Assembly (NCBI RefSeq): GCF_004514475.2
Contig: NZ_MYFO02000006.1
Span: 62,001-126,000 of the forward strand
Reading direction: 5' to 3'
Length of the DNA: 64,000 nt
Source: Paenibacillus athensensis
GTDB lineage: Bacteria; Bacillota; Bacilli; Paenibacillales; NBRC-103111
The translations under genes were made by a program, and so were the position numbers. Shown here one piece after another: positions 9,508-18,393 of this stretch; position 1 is the first letter of the stretch, and every line of letters begins with the position of its first letter. The notes beneath the pieces were generated by a model. It was not told where the DNA came from and ran no database searches. It saw only the letters and a list, made by a program, of their open reading frames with translations.

Positions 9508-10544
9508 GCAGATTTCCTCCATACGGCGCGCAGCTCGTCCGTCGGCAGCGTTTCTTGCGGCACATACCGCTCGGCCGCCAGACATTCGCGAATGCGCCGC
9601 TGCTCCTCCGGTGTGAAATGGCTTAAAAACAGCTCGGTGGCTTCGGCATCGCCGCGCTGCGTGCTTTTGTCGTCTTCGCCAAACGGCTTGGTCAGGCATA
9701 GCCGATAGAACGGCAGCGCCAGCCGGACCGGGCGGTCGAACCATTCGCGCGCGTTCTGGTCAAGCAGCCTCCAGATGCGAAACCCCTCGCGGTCCAGATC
9801 ACCGAAATAATAAAATTGATGGTTTGCCTCGGGCAAGGGCAGCTGCAGCGGCAGCAGCTCCAGACTGCGATCAATGCGGTAGCCGCCGCCGAATATCAGC
9901 GTAGCGAACGGCATCTCCGGCAGCACGGGCAGCAGCGCGTGATACGCCGTTTTATTTTCCAGAATCAGGTGTCGATGTACATCAAGGGTTAACGCCTGCG
10001 GATTGACCGCCATCATCAGCGGATCGGCCACCGGAATGATCTGCAGCTTGTCCCATAGCTGAATGCGCTTTAGCAGCTCTTTGCCTTGCTTATCCGTGAT
10101 CCATTTCTCGTCGCCAACGAGCGCGAAGCTGCGCTCCGGGGCCGGGACAGGCGCGTCCGGCAGCCCGTATTGGCTCAGATAGGCATCCACTCTTTTAATA
10201 TAAGGCCAATCACGCTCCCAGACGCCCGGCTCCGCAGCCAAATACGCGTCCAGCCGGATCAGCGGATGCAGATGCAGATTGGTCTGGAGAACGGCGGCTT
10301 GACGCTCCTGCTTGAGCAGGCTTTTATTCACCTTGTACCGATAGGCCAGCTGCGGCGGCTTGCTCATCCGCCCTTCGCTTTTGACCATGCCAAGCACGCC
10401 TTCGCGCTCCAGACGCACAACCTCGGCAGCAAACTGCTCGTACGTGCAGCGCTGATCGCGAACAATCGCCTCCAGGTCCGCCAAAGCCACCGTGGCCCGC
10501 TTGTACGACTGCAAATAGCTGCGAATTTGCAACTCCGGTTCCAT
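9495..10544 (-). CDS. jetD: Wadjet system TOPRIM nuclease JetD
   Basis: 349 aa. DNA-cutting subunit of Wadjet, related to the DUF2220 family with a topoisomerase VI-like TOPRIM fold. The TOPRIM acidic residues are visible: Glu196 in LILENKTAYHALL, and Asp249/Asp251 in FGDLDREGF. The N-terminal 80 residues look like a winged-helix arm (SYKRATVALADLEAIV). It is the first gene of the operon, with its own promoter (extended TGC-TATACT, about 10588-10581) in a divergent 180-bp gap shared with the ATPase gene at 10724. The catalytic residues are present, so the system should be active. Confidence 0.93.
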   Translation of the reverse strand: MEPELQIRSYLQSYKRATVALADLEAIVRDQRCTYEQFAAEVVRLEREGVLGMVKSEGRMSKPPQLAYRYKVNKSLLKQERQAAVLQTNLHLHPLIRLDAYLAAEPGVWERDWPYIKRVDAYLSQYGLPDAPVPAPERSFALVGDEKWITDKQGKELLKRIQLWDKLQIIPVADPLMMAVNPQALTLDVHRHLILENKTAYHALLPVLPEMPFATLIFGGGYRIDRSLELLPLQLPLPEANHQFYYFGDLDREGFRIWRLLDQNAREWFDRPVRLALPFYRLCLTKPFGEDDKSTQRGDAEATELFLSHFTPEEQRRIRECLAAERYVPQETLPTDELRAVWRKSAWIT

Positions 10545-10580
10545 TCGCGGTTATTCCCCGTTTCAAAATAAGATAGCTCT

Positions 10581-10681
10581 AGTATAGCAGAAATTTGCGG
10601 CAGGATTCGACTGGATTTGCGGGACCTCACGCCGCATTTATCGTAAAAAAATTACATTTCAATTTTATTGTGTAGTATAAT
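10581..10681. promoter_or_regulatory. Divergent promoters of jetD and the ATPase/TOPRIM pair
   Basis: Minus strand: TGC-TATACT (TATACT 10586-10581), an extended -10 for jetD. Plus strand: TATAAT at 10676-10681 with no clear -35, 43 bases ahead of the ATPase start codon, which has AAGGAG upstream. Between them lies a short spacer that turns A+T-rich towards the ATPase gene. Confidence 0.55.
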
Positions 10682-10723
10682 TTTTACCATATAGGATAAA
10701 ATATTAAGAAAGGAGCGCTGGCC

Positions 10724-11869
10724 ATGCTAAGTAAACTTACGGTAACGAATTTTTTGTCCTTCAAAGAGAAGACCACTTTTGATTTACATGCGACAGGCTA
10801 CAAGGTTTTGACGAATGCAAATATAAATAATGATGTTTTAAAGGGTTTGATGTTCGTAGGTGCCAATGCTTCCGGGAAAACGAATATCATTAAAGCTTTA
10901 AAAATGTTACTCGACTTGCTTTTCGCAGAAAAAACAGTCGACCTCGGTGGAAAGCGGTGTCTTTTCTCTGAGCAGTTTACGTTGATTCTGGAGTACGAAT
11001 TTCAAATCGCTAACCAGAGGATTACTTATTATATTGAATACGATGAACTGCAAGATAGCCTGATTGAGAAATTATTTGTGGGAAGCGACTGCTTGATCAA
11101 CCGGATCGGAAGCAACGCTGAATCGAAAATAACGGATACGAAAATGTATACGGACATCGATAACCATTCCTTATTTCTCAGAGAAATCTTTTTTAATACC
11201 CGATTCAGGAACCACGATTTGTTGAAGCAATGGTTTGATTTTCTGTTGAATTCGGTTTTTATGGATGGCTATAAAGAAATCATTTTTTCGCCGGGCAATG
11301 TCAGCTTGGAATTGGATGACTACTTGAAAAAACGTGGTGCAGAGGAGATCAACGATTTTTTTCAAAAGCACAACTTCCATCAGCGAATCGAATATTCGGA
11401 GAAAAGTGAAGGCCGAATGTTTAAAATCCAGAATGCAAGGAAAATCGTCTTCTTTAAACGCCAAGGAGTAGGAGAACCCATTCCGTTTGCACTGGAATCG
11501 TTGGGAAATCAAAAACTGATAGCGCTATTGCCTGTATTTTTTCATACAATCAAAAACGGCGGCATGCTCATTATCGATGAGTTCAGCAGTGGCTTGCACA
11601 ATTTTCTGGAGGAATTGCTGGTCAAATACTTCATGAACCATTCCTCCAACGCCCAATTGTTTCTGGTCTCGCACTCAACGAACCTGCTTTCCAACTCGCT
11701 TCTTCGACCGGATCAGATTTACGCGGTAGACTTCAAGGGAATCGAAGGAAGTAAAGTAAAACGATTTTCCTCCGAACAACCGCGAGTAGCGCAAAATCTC
11801 GAAAAAATGTACACCAGCGGTGTTTTCGGCGGCATTCCTGATTTTAGGGATGAAGTTCATGAAAATTAA
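10724..11869 (+). CDS. AAA/ABC-type ATPase (AAA_15/RloA-like), probable defence protein
   Basis: 381 aa. Starts with the SMC/OLD-like strand LSKLTVTNFLSFKEKTTFDL, then Walker A GANASGKT (46-53). Near the C-terminus it has Walker B MLIIDEFSSGLH (about 281-292) and a switch histidine in LFLVSHSTNLL (about 310-320). This is the one-polypeptide ABC ATPase layout of OLD, RloA, AbiL and PARIS AriA proteins. The gene overlaps the next one by 11 bases, and that gene encodes a TOPRIM-type partner. Both genes are visibly richer in A+T than the Wadjet operon and sdh genes on either side, which suggests recent transfer. Exact defence family is not certain. Confidence 0.88.
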   Translation: MLSKLTVTNFLSFKEKTTFDLHATGYKVLTNANINNDVLKGLMFVGANASGKTNIIKALKMLLDLLFAEKTVDLGGKRCLFSEQFTLILEYEFQIANQRITYYIEYDELQDSLIEKLFVGSDCLINRIGSNAESKITDTKMYTDIDNHSLFLREIFFNTRFRNHDLLKQWFDFLLNSVFMDGYKEIIFSPGNVSLELDDYLKKRGAEEINDFFQKHNFHQRIEYSEKSEGRMFKIQNARKIVFFKRQGVGEPIPFALESLGNQKLIALLPVFFHTIKNGGMLIIDEFSSGLHNFLEELLVKYFMNHSSNAQLFLVSHSTNLLSNSLLRPDQIYAVDFKGIEGSKVKRFSSEQPRVAQNLEKMYTSGVFGGIPDFRDEVHEN

Positions 11870-12629
11870 TCCGGACAAAAATATCGGCAAGGTGCTGATT
11901 ATTGTTGAAGGTTTGAAAACCGAGTTTTATTTACTGCGGAAGTTGTTCACGCAAATTTTTGATTATACCTACGAAAAGCTTGACCGACTGGATAAATATC
12001 AGAAGTACAACGAAAAAGAAGGCATCGAATCGTCAATTTTTGTGATCAATACAGAGAACAGTGCGATCTCCTATATTAACAACAGCAACGAATATATGAA
12101 TGCATTGTTTGAACGATTGATTGAAAAATATAAATTTCCGGTAGACCGGGCGGCTATTTATTATCTGTTCGATCGGGATATCAAATCCAATACAGATGCC
12201 CATTTCATCAGCGACTTGATTGGCGCTTTAAGCAGCTCCAGAGATGTGAACGAGATGTCCATGATGCAGGGGCTGTTGCTGCTCAGCTATCCATGCATTG
12301 AGAGCTACACGGCTGCCAATTTTATCGATAGGACCATCGATCTCCACTTCGATACCGGCGAGAACCTCAAGCAATTTTTACATCAGAATCATGTGAATCA
12401 AAGCAAAATCACTCGGAGCTCTGTATTGAAAGCCGTTGAAGAAATGGAACTTGGTCTACGGGAAATCGGAGTAAGCGAATACGACATCGATGATTTTTCG
12501 CCGACTAACCGTCAAGTCTTTGAGCATCAAGAGGAATTTTATAGCAGCAACAGCAAGTTGAAATGCTTGAGTTTATTGTCTGTCATTCTGCTGGATTTGG
12601 GCATTATCGAGCTTGATAGCGATGAATAA
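11859..12629 (+). CDS. RloB/AbiLii-like TOPRIM-type protein, partner of the ATPase
   Basis: 256 aa. TOPRIM-like pattern: Glu17 in VLIIVEGLKTEFYLL, Asp105/Asp107 in YYLFDRDIKSN, and a SYPCIESY block (143-150) like the conserved SNPCFE-W block of RloB proteins. Such proteins pair with RloA/AbiL ATPases and are probable nucleases or tRNA/DNA effectors in abortive-infection systems. The start chosen is the ATG at 11859, with AGGGAT eight bases upstream and an 11-base overlap with the ATPase. An ATG three codons earlier is possible. AriB of PARIS (DUF4435) is the main alternative. Family level is a moderate call. Confidence 0.78.
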   Translation: MKINPDKNIGKVLIIVEGLKTEFYLLRKLFTQIFDYTYEKLDRLDKYQKYNEKEGIESSIFVINTENSAISYINNSNEYMNALFERLIEKYKFPVDRAAIYYLFDRDIKSNTDAHFISDLIGALSSSRDVNEMSMMQGLLLLSYPCIESYTAANFIDRTIDLHFDTGENLKQFLHQNHVNQSKITRSSVLKAVEEMELGLREIGVSEYDIDDFSPTNRQVFEHQEEFYSSNSKLKCLSLLSVILLDLGIIELDSDE

Positions 12630-12636
12630 AAGCACG

Positions 12637-12683
12637 TAAAAAAGCCGCTCCGCGCAGATAACCTGCAGCCGGAGCGGCTTTTC
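12637..12683. terminator. Bidirectional intrinsic terminator
   Basis: Ten-base perfect stem (12643-12652 with 12670-12679, AGCCGCTCCG) with A-run before and T-run after. It serves the TOPRIM gene on the plus strand and sdhB on the minus strand. Confidence 0.9.
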
Positions 12684-12696
12684 CTTCAGGCCGGCG

Positions 12697-13461
12697 TTAC
12701 ACGCCCAGCCATTTTTTAAACAGATGCTTCGTCGTGTCGGCGTTCATCGCCGCAATTGACGTCGTGAGCGGAATGCCTTTCGGGCAGGAGCGCACACAGT
12801 TCTGCGAGTTGCCGCAGCCTTCAATGCCGCCGTCGCTCATCAGCGCTTCAAGGCGCTCTTCGCGGTTCATCTCACCCGTCGGATGGGCGTTGAACAGGCG
12901 CACCTGAGAGACAGCCGCCGGGCCGATAAAGTCCGTTTTGTCATTGACGTTCGGACAAGATTCGAGGCAGACGCCGCAGGTCATGCACTTGGACAGCTCG
13001 TACGCCCATTGGCGCTTCGATTCGGCCATCCGCGGTCCTGGACCGAGATCGTACGTGCCGTCAATCGGAATCCACGCTTTGACCTTCTTCAGCGCATTGA
13101 ACATCCGGCCGCGGTCGATCACGAGGTCGCGCATAACCGGGAACGTCTTCATTGGGGCAACGCGGATCGGCTGCTCCAGCTTGTCGACGAGCGCCGAGCA
13201 CGCTTGGCGCGGCTTGCCGTTGATGACCATTGAGCAAGCGCCGCACACTTCCTCCAGACAGTTCGATTCCCAGCATACCGGGGTCGTCTTTTGTCCATTG
13301 GCGTTAAGCGGATTGCGCTGCACCTCCATCAAGGCGCTGATCACGTTCATGTTCGGGCGGTAAGGAACCTCGAACTCCTCCGTATACGGCTTCGAATCCG
13401 GGCTTTCCTGACGAGTCACGATAAACTTGACTGTAGACTTGGATGCGGTCGTTTCAGCCAT
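12697..13461 (-). CDS. sdhB: Succinate dehydrogenase iron-sulfur subunit SdhB
   Basis: 254 aa. Electron-transfer subunit of succinate:menaquinone oxidoreductase (complex II). The N-terminal ferredoxin domain has the [2Fe-2S] ligands in CWESNCLEEVCGAC. The C-terminal domain has the cysteine blocks CMTCGVCLESCP and CGNSQNCVRSCPKG for the [4Fe-4S] and [3Fe-4S] centres. It is the last gene of sdhCAB, two bases after the sdhA stop, and ends at the bidirectional terminator. Confidence 0.98.
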   Translation of the reverse strand: MAETTASKSTVKFIVTRQESPDSKPYTEEFEVPYRPNMNVISALMEVQRNPLNANGQKTTPVCWESNCLEEVCGACSMVINGKPRQACSALVDKLEQPIRVAPMKTFPVMRDLVIDRGRMFNALKKVKAWIPIDGTYDLGPGPRMAESKRQWAYELSKCMTCGVCLESCPNVNDKTDFIGPAAVSQVRLFNAHPTGEMNREERLEALMSDGGIEGCGNSQNCVRSCPKGIPLTTSIAAMNADTTKHLFKKWLGV

Positions 13462-13463
13462 GA

Positions 13464-15224
13464 TTAATGTCCTCCCTTCTTCTTATCCGTGGAGTAGTCG
13501 CGTTTGCGCGGCGGAATCAATGAAACGTCGACGTCCTGATACGAGATTTGCGGGCCATCCGGCGTCCATTTGGCCATTGTCGTTTTCAGGAATTTGTCGT
13601 CGTCGCGTTCAGGGAAGTCCGGCTTGTAGTGAGCGCCGCGGCTTTCGTCGCGCAGCAGCGCGCCAAGCGTCATCGCTTCGGCCAGCTCGAACATGTTCCA
13701 CAGCTGGCGGGTGAACGCCACGCCTTGGTTGTTCCAGCGAGAAGCGTCGTTGACGTTGATTTTCGTATAACGCTCTTTCAGTTCCTTGATTTTGTTGATC
13801 GTATCCTGCAGCTTGCTGTTGTAACGGACAACCGTCATGTTGTTGTTCATCCAGTCGCCCAGCTCCTTGTGGAGCACGTAGGCGTTTTCGGTGCCGTCCA
13901 TTTTCAGCAGGCTTTCGTAACGCTCTTGATGACGTTTTTGCTCGCGATCGTATACGGTGGACGATACGTCTTCAGCGTGCTTATCCAAGCCGCGGATGTA
14001 TTCCACCGCTTTCGGGCCGGACACCATGCCGTCAAAAATCGCCGACACGAGCGAGTTCGCGCCCAGACGGTTCGCGCCGTGATGCTGGTATTCACATTCA
14101 CCGGCTGCAAACAGACCCGGAACATTCGTCATCATATTGTAATCGACCCACATGCCGCCCATCGAATAGTGAACGGCCGGGAAAATCTTCATCGGAATCT
14201 TGCGCGGGTCGTCGCCCATGAACTTCTCGTAAATCTCGATGATGCCGCCGAGCTTGACGTCCAGCTCCTTAGGATCCTTGTGCGACAGGTCGAGATACAC
14301 CATGTTTTCGCCGTTGATGCCCAGCTTCTGGTCGACGCAGACGCTGAAAATTTCCCGCGTCGCGATGTCGCGCGGCACAAGGTTGCCGTAGGCCGGGTAT
14401 TTTTCCTCAAGGAAGTACCACGGTTTGCCGTCCTTGTACGTCCAGACGCGTCCGCCTTCGCCGCGCGCCGATTCGGACATCAGGCGCAGCTTGTCGTCGC
14501 CCGGAATGGCCGTCGGGTGAATCTGGATCATCTCGCCGTTGGCGTAATAAACGCCTTGCTGGTACACCGCGCTTGCCGCCGTACCTGTATTGATCACCGA
14601 GTTGGTCGTTTTGCCAAAAATAATGCCAGGACCGCCTGTAGCCAAAATAACGGCATCAGCCGGGAACGTCTTGATCTCCATGCTGCGCAGATCCTGTCCT
14701 GCGATGCCGCGGCAGACGCCTTCATCGTCGAGGACTGCACCCAGAAACTCCCAATGCTCGAACTTCGTGACCAGACCCGCGGTTTCCCAGCGGCGCACTT
14801 GCTCGTCGAGCGCGTAAAGCAGCTGCTGGCCGGTTGTCGCGCCGGCAAACGCCGTGCGGTGATGCTTCGTACCGCCGAAACGACGGAAGTCGAGCAAACC
14901 CTCCGGCGTCCGGTTGAACATCACGCCCATCCGGTCCATCAGGTGAATAATCCCCGGAGCCGCTTCGCAAAGCGCCTTGACCGGAGGCTGGTTGGCGAGA
15001 AAGTCGCCGCCATAAACGGTATCGTCAAAATGCTCCCACGGGGAGTCGCCTTCGCCCTTCGTATTTACCGCACCGTTGATGCCGCCTTGGGCGCAAACGG
15101 AGTGGGAACGCTTCACGGGAACCAGAGAGAACAATTGCACGTGAACTCCGGCTTCCGCTGCTTTGATGGTTGCCATCAGGCCGGCCAGACCGCCGCCTAC
15201 GACAATAATTTTCGAATTCGCCAT
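13464..15224 (-). CDS. sdhA: Succinate dehydrogenase flavoprotein subunit SdhA
   Basis: 586 aa. Oxidises succinate to fumarate with covalently bound FAD on the cytoplasmic side of the membrane. It has the Rossmann motif VVGGGLAGLMA near the N-terminus, the SHSVCAQGGINGA block that carries the flavinylated His, HPTAIPGDDKL, and the substrate-binding arginine region EGGRVW. HGANRLGANSL lies near residue 380. The length is usual for Bacillus-type SdhA. It sits between sdhC and sdhB in one operon. Confidence 0.98.
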   Translation of the reverse strand: MANSKIIVVGGGLAGLMATIKAAEAGVHVQLFSLVPVKRSHSVCAQGGINGAVNTKGEGDSPWEHFDDTVYGGDFLANQPPVKALCEAAPGIIHLMDRMGVMFNRTPEGLLDFRRFGGTKHHRTAFAGATTGQQLLYALDEQVRRWETAGLVTKFEHWEFLGAVLDDEGVCRGIAGQDLRSMEIKTFPADAVILATGGPGIIFGKTTNSVINTGTAASAVYQQGVYYANGEMIQIHPTAIPGDDKLRLMSESARGEGGRVWTYKDGKPWYFLEEKYPAYGNLVPRDIATREIFSVCVDQKLGINGENMVYLDLSHKDPKELDVKLGGIIEIYEKFMGDDPRKIPMKIFPAVHYSMGGMWVDYNMMTNVPGLFAAGECEYQHHGANRLGANSLVSAIFDGMVSGPKAVEYIRGLDKHAEDVSSTVYDREQKRHQERYESLLKMDGTENAYVLHKELGDWMNNNMTVVRYNSKLQDTINKIKELKERYTKINVNDASRWNNQGVAFTRQLWNMFELAEAMTLGALLRDESRGAHYKPDFPERDDDKFLKTTMAKWTPDGPQISYQDVDVSLIPPRKRDYSTDKKKGGH

Positions 15225-15240
15225 GTTAGTTCACTCTCCC

Positions 15241-15900
15241 TTAATGTCCCGCTTGCGCTGCTGCCGGCAGCTGCTCGAATTCAGTGCCCGTAAACGATAC
15301 GAGCGACATGATGAACATAACCGCCATCACGACAAAAACGCCCATCCAGATGTACGTCGAAATTCGCTGCGCGCGCGGTCCGACCGTAATGCCCCAGCTG
15401 ACCAGGAACGACCACATGCCGTTACTGAAGTGGAACACGGCCGATACGATCCCGATCACATAAATCGTGAAAAGCACCGGATTGGTCGCAATGTCGTGCA
15501 TCGTCATGCCCAGCTCGCTGTGCTCCACATTGCCGAAGGCCACCTGCAGGCGCGTTTCGAAGAAATGCCAAGCAACGAACAAAAAGGTAATAACGCCCGT
15601 GACCCGCTGCAAAAAGAACATCCGGTTACGGAAATAGCCGTAATTCGACACGTTGTTGCGCGCCTGATAGGCGACATAAAGGCCGTAAACGGCATGGTAA
15701 AGAAGCGGAAGCCAAATGCCGAAGATTTCCATAAACAGCACCAGCGGCAACCCGTTCAGCCAGTTGATTTGATCCACGAAAGCGGCGTGGCCCTTGACGG
15801 CTTCATAGTTGGTGAGCAAATGCTCGATCAAAAAGAAACCGACCGGGATGACCCCCAGCAAAGAGTGGATCTTGCGAAAATAATACGAATTTCCGGTCAT
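15241..15900 (-). CDS. sdhC: Succinate dehydrogenase cytochrome b558 subunit SdhC
   Basis: 219 aa. Membrane anchor that carries two hemes b and the quinone site of Bacillus-type complex II. It has five hydrophobic segments with histidines at expected places: HSLLGVIPVGFFLIEHLL near the N-terminus, LFVAWHFFETR and VFHFSNGMWSF further on. It is the first gene of sdhCAB. The ATG is preceded by GGGGGAATTG and by a near-consensus promoter 60 bases upstream. Confidence 0.97.
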   Translation of the reverse strand: MTGNSYYFRKIHSLLGVIPVGFFLIEHLLTNYEAVKGHAAFVDQINWLNGLPLVLFMEIFGIWLPLLYHAVYGLYVAYQARNNVSNYGYFRNRMFFLQRVTGVITFLFVAWHFFETRLQVAFGNVEHSELGMTMHDIATNPVLFTIYVIGIVSAVFHFSNGMWSFLVSWGITVGPRAQRISTYIWMGVFVVMAVMFIMSLVSFTGTEFEQLPAAAQAGH

Positions 15901-15956
15901 TGAAGCAATTCCCCCCTAAATTGTAACATCCGACATCGTCAGACAAGCCACCTATC

Positions 15957-15985
15957 ATTGTACTCCCGCTCAAAAGGAGCGTCAA
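15957..15985 (-). promoter_or_regulatory. Sigma-A promoter of sdhCAB
   Basis: Minus strand: TTGACG (15985-15980), 17-base spacer, TACAAT (15962-15957). The spacer holds a small inverted repeat (GCTC/GAGC) that might bind a regulator. Confidence 0.8.
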
Positions 15986-16090
15986 CCCAGAATCATCCAC
16001 GCCTATTGTGCCATCCTGCAAGCGGTTTATACGGCGAATGGACAAATATGTGAACAAGAAGTGACATGTACATCGTACCTCTTTCTCGCT

Positions 16091-16140
16091 TATAATGGAA
16101 GTGCTGTTTTTTTATAAACGCTTATAACCAATATGCATAT
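16091..16140 (+). promoter_or_regulatory. Promoter and dyad sites ahead of the LysR-type gene
   Basis: TATAAT at 16091-16096, then an inverted repeat TTATAA-N4-TTATAA (16112-16127) and the palindrome ATATGCATAT (16131-16140) just before the ribosome site. A+T-rich dyads in this position are typical LysR-protein autoregulatory sites. They lie downstream of the -10, which suggests repression. Confidence 0.5.
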
Positions 16141-16157
16141 AAAAAGGAGTTGCCGTC

Positions 16158-17048
16158 ATGGAACTGTTTGACGTGTTTGCCGTTGTAGTCGAGCAGGCCA
16201 GTCTGAACAAAGCCTCGCAGGTGCTGAACCTGTCGCAGCCGGCGCTGTCGCGCAAAATCATGAAGCTCGAAGAGGAGCTGGGCGTCGAGTTGTTCGTTCG
16301 CAAGGGCAAGCGGCTCGCGCTGACCAAAGCCGGCCAGCTGTGCTATGAGCACGCGCTGGAGCTGCGCCATCTGGATCGCAAGTTCAAGATGGCTCTGGTC
16401 GCCTATAAAGCGGCAGGCAAAATCGGCTCGATCCGGCTTGGCGCAAGCCTGACCACGCTGCAGGCGACGCTGCCGGACCTGATCACCTTCTATCTCGGCG
16501 AATTTCCGCTCACCGAGATCAAGCTGCTGACCGGCAAAACACATGAAGTCGTTACGATGGTGAAGGAAAACAAAGTTGACGTCGGCGTGGTCGCTTCGAC
16601 GATCAAGGTGTCCGGCCTGCGCTGCGAGCCGCTGTTCGACGATCATCTTTGCCTTGTGCTGCCGCTCGGGCATCCTTGCATCGACCGCGCAGCTTTGGAT
16701 GTGAAGGATTTGCATGAGCTGCCGATGATTTTATTTTCCAAAGGCACGTGGTACCGCGTCCTGATGGACGAGCTGTTTCAGCGGTATGCGGTAGCGCCGG
16801 AGGTGCAAATGGAGATCGATTCGTTCGAAGCGATCATCCGGCTCGTCTCGACGTGCAAGACGGCCACGCTGCTGCCGAAATCGTATTTGCGCGACGACTT
16901 GATCCGCAACAACGAGCTGGTGCTGCGCAATCTGCCGGAGCTGGAGCAGACGACGCGCACCACATCGCTCCTGTTTGCGGAAGACGCCGCACGTGAGCCG
17001 GCCGTGCGGCAATTCGTCGACAAGTCGCTGGCGTACTTCAACAAGTAG
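16158..17048 (+). CDS. LysR-family transcriptional regulator divergent from sdhCAB
   Basis: 296 aa. N-terminal winged helix-turn-helix (about residues 1-60, ASLNKASQVLNLSQPALSRKI), then a co-inducer domain starting near residue 90 (IRLGASLTTLQATLP). The architecture and length are standard for LysR proteins such as CysL or CcpC. It is transcribed away from sdhC, so control of the sdh operon or of itself is plausible. The effector cannot be read from the sequence. It ends 22 bases before a bidirectional terminator. Confidence 0.93.
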   Translation: MELFDVFAVVVEQASLNKASQVLNLSQPALSRKIMKLEEELGVELFVRKGKRLALTKAGQLCYEHALELRHLDRKFKMALVAYKAAGKIGSIRLGASLTTLQATLPDLITFYLGEFPLTEIKLLTGKTHEVVTMVKENKVDVGVVASTIKVSGLRCEPLFDDHLCLVLPLGHPCIDRAALDVKDLHELPMILFSKGTWYRVLMDELFQRYAVAPEVQMEIDSFEAIIRLVSTCKTATLLPKSYLRDDLIRNNELVLRNLPELEQTTRTTSLLFAEDAAREPAVRQFVDKSLAYFNK

Positions 17049-17070
17049 CGGCGCGGCAGCTTCGATAGCC

Positions 17071-17103
17071 AAAAACCCCGACGCCTGAGGTGCCGGGGTT
17101 TTG
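17071..17103. terminator. Bidirectional terminator between the LysR gene and the antiporter gene
   Basis: AACCCCG...CGGGGTT stem (17074-17080 with 17094-17100) with flanking A and T runs, between convergent genes. Confidence 0.85.
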
Positions 17104-17136
17104 CTGCTTCTATGAAGCCTGTACGTCTTCTTGCTG

Positions 17137-18393
17137 TCAGGCATGTCCGTCCGGCTCCGCTTCGCCCGGCTTGAGCTCCAGCCCGAGCTTGCGGGCAACC
17201 CACGCCGTTGAGCTCGCCTGAAACACAATAGTCAGCAGCACCGCCATGAAGGTTACGCTGGCGATGATATCGCTGTGCGGTACGCCCAGACCCGCAGCAA
17301 GCCCCGACAACGCCGCCGGGATTACGCCGGTTTCGCGCACCCAGAACATAAAGACAATTTCGTTCCACGTCCACTTGGCGCGGCGGTCGGGCAAGGTGCA
17401 AATCAGCACCGTCAGCGGCCGGGCAACGAACATAAACACCACGATGATGCCAAGGCTCGCCCAGCCGTATTTCCACAAAGCGGCGAAATCGACCTGACTG
17501 CCCAGCAGAATGAAAATCAGCATTCGCATGATGACAGTAATATTTTCGGAAAAATGGCTCATCTCATGCAGCTTGTCCTGCATATCAAGCTTGAACGTCC
17601 CCGCGTTGCCCCAGATCAGTCCGGCCGTAAATGTGGCCATAAAGCCGCTCACATGCAGCCACTCTCCGGCCAGATACGCGCCAAGCGCTGTGACGATCAT
17701 CGCGATCGTTGCATAATCGCGCAGGAAGCCAAGCTTCAGATGCGCCGTAATATACGTCAGCACCAAACCAATCACACAGCCGACCGCCAGACCTCCCAGC
17801 GCCGTTTCGGCAAACCGGACGATGCCCGCGCCAATGGTGATATGCTCCGTGCCAAGCACTGCAGCAAGCAGCGAGAACGTCAGAATCGAGCCGGTCGCAT
17901 CGTTGAACGCCGACTCGCTTTCCACGGTTTCCCGCACCTTGGTGCGAATGCGCACCTGCTTGAATACGGGAATGAGCGTCGCCGGATCGGTCGAGCAGAT
18001 GATCGCCCCCAGCAGCAGCGCCAGCAGCCACGGCAAGCCAAGCAGCCAATGGGCGATGACGGCCACAATCGCGCAGGTGACCAGAACGCCGGGCACGCTG
18101 AGCAATGCGATCGTGACCCAGACGCGGCGCAAGCCGGATAAGCGGATGTTCCGTCCCCCGTCGAACAAGATCAGCGCAGAGCCCATGATCAGAATGAACT
18201 GGTTCGTAAACGACGTGCTCGTCTCGCTCACCCAATGAAAGCCGCGTCCGACGACGATGCCGGCGATCATGAACAAGGCGACATCCGGCAGCTTCAGCCA
18301 GCTCGCCAGCTTGCCCGAGAACATCCCGACGCCAAAAATCAAGATCAGCAGCAGCAGCACCTGATCAACGTGCAGGGAAACCGCATTCTCCAT
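17137..18393 (-). CDS. CPA1-family cation:proton antiporter (Na+/H+ or K+/H+)
   Basis: 418 aa with about 12 membrane segments. The ion-binding region of the CPA1 fold is recognisable in LLGAIICSTDPATLIPVF and SESAFNDATGSIL (conserved ND pair). It has no soluble RCK/TrkA_C domain of its own. The start codon overlaps the ktrA stop (TGATG), so it is co-translated with a KtrA-type c-di-AMP/nucleotide sensor and lies in the same c-di-AMP riboswitch operon. That context favours K+ (or Na+/K+) extrusion in exchange for protons. Relatives include NhaP and CpaA. Confidence 0.9.
   Translation of the reverse strand: MENAVSLHVDQVLLLLILIFGVGMFSGKLASWLKLPDVALFMIAGIVVGRGFHWVSETSTSFTNQFILIMGSALILFDGGRNIRLSGLRRVWVTIALLSVPGVLVTCAIVAVIAHWLLGLPWLLALLLGAIICSTDPATLIPVFKQVRIRTKVRETVESESAFNDATGSILTFSLLAAVLGTEHITIGAGIVRFAETALGGLAVGCVIGLVLTYITAHLKLGFLRDYATIAMIVTALGAYLAGEWLHVSGFMATFTAGLIWGNAGTFKLDMQDKLHEMSHFSENITVIMRMLIFILLGSQVDFAALWKYGWASLGIIVVFMFVARPLTVLICTLPDRRAKWTWNEIVFMFWVRETGVIPAALSGLAAGLGVPHSDIIASVTFMAVLLTIVFQASSTAWVARKLGLELKPGEAEPDGHA

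Noticed and set aside
13548-15293. 581-codon plus-strand frame opposite sdhA
   Set aside because: Antisense shadow of a highly conserved gene.
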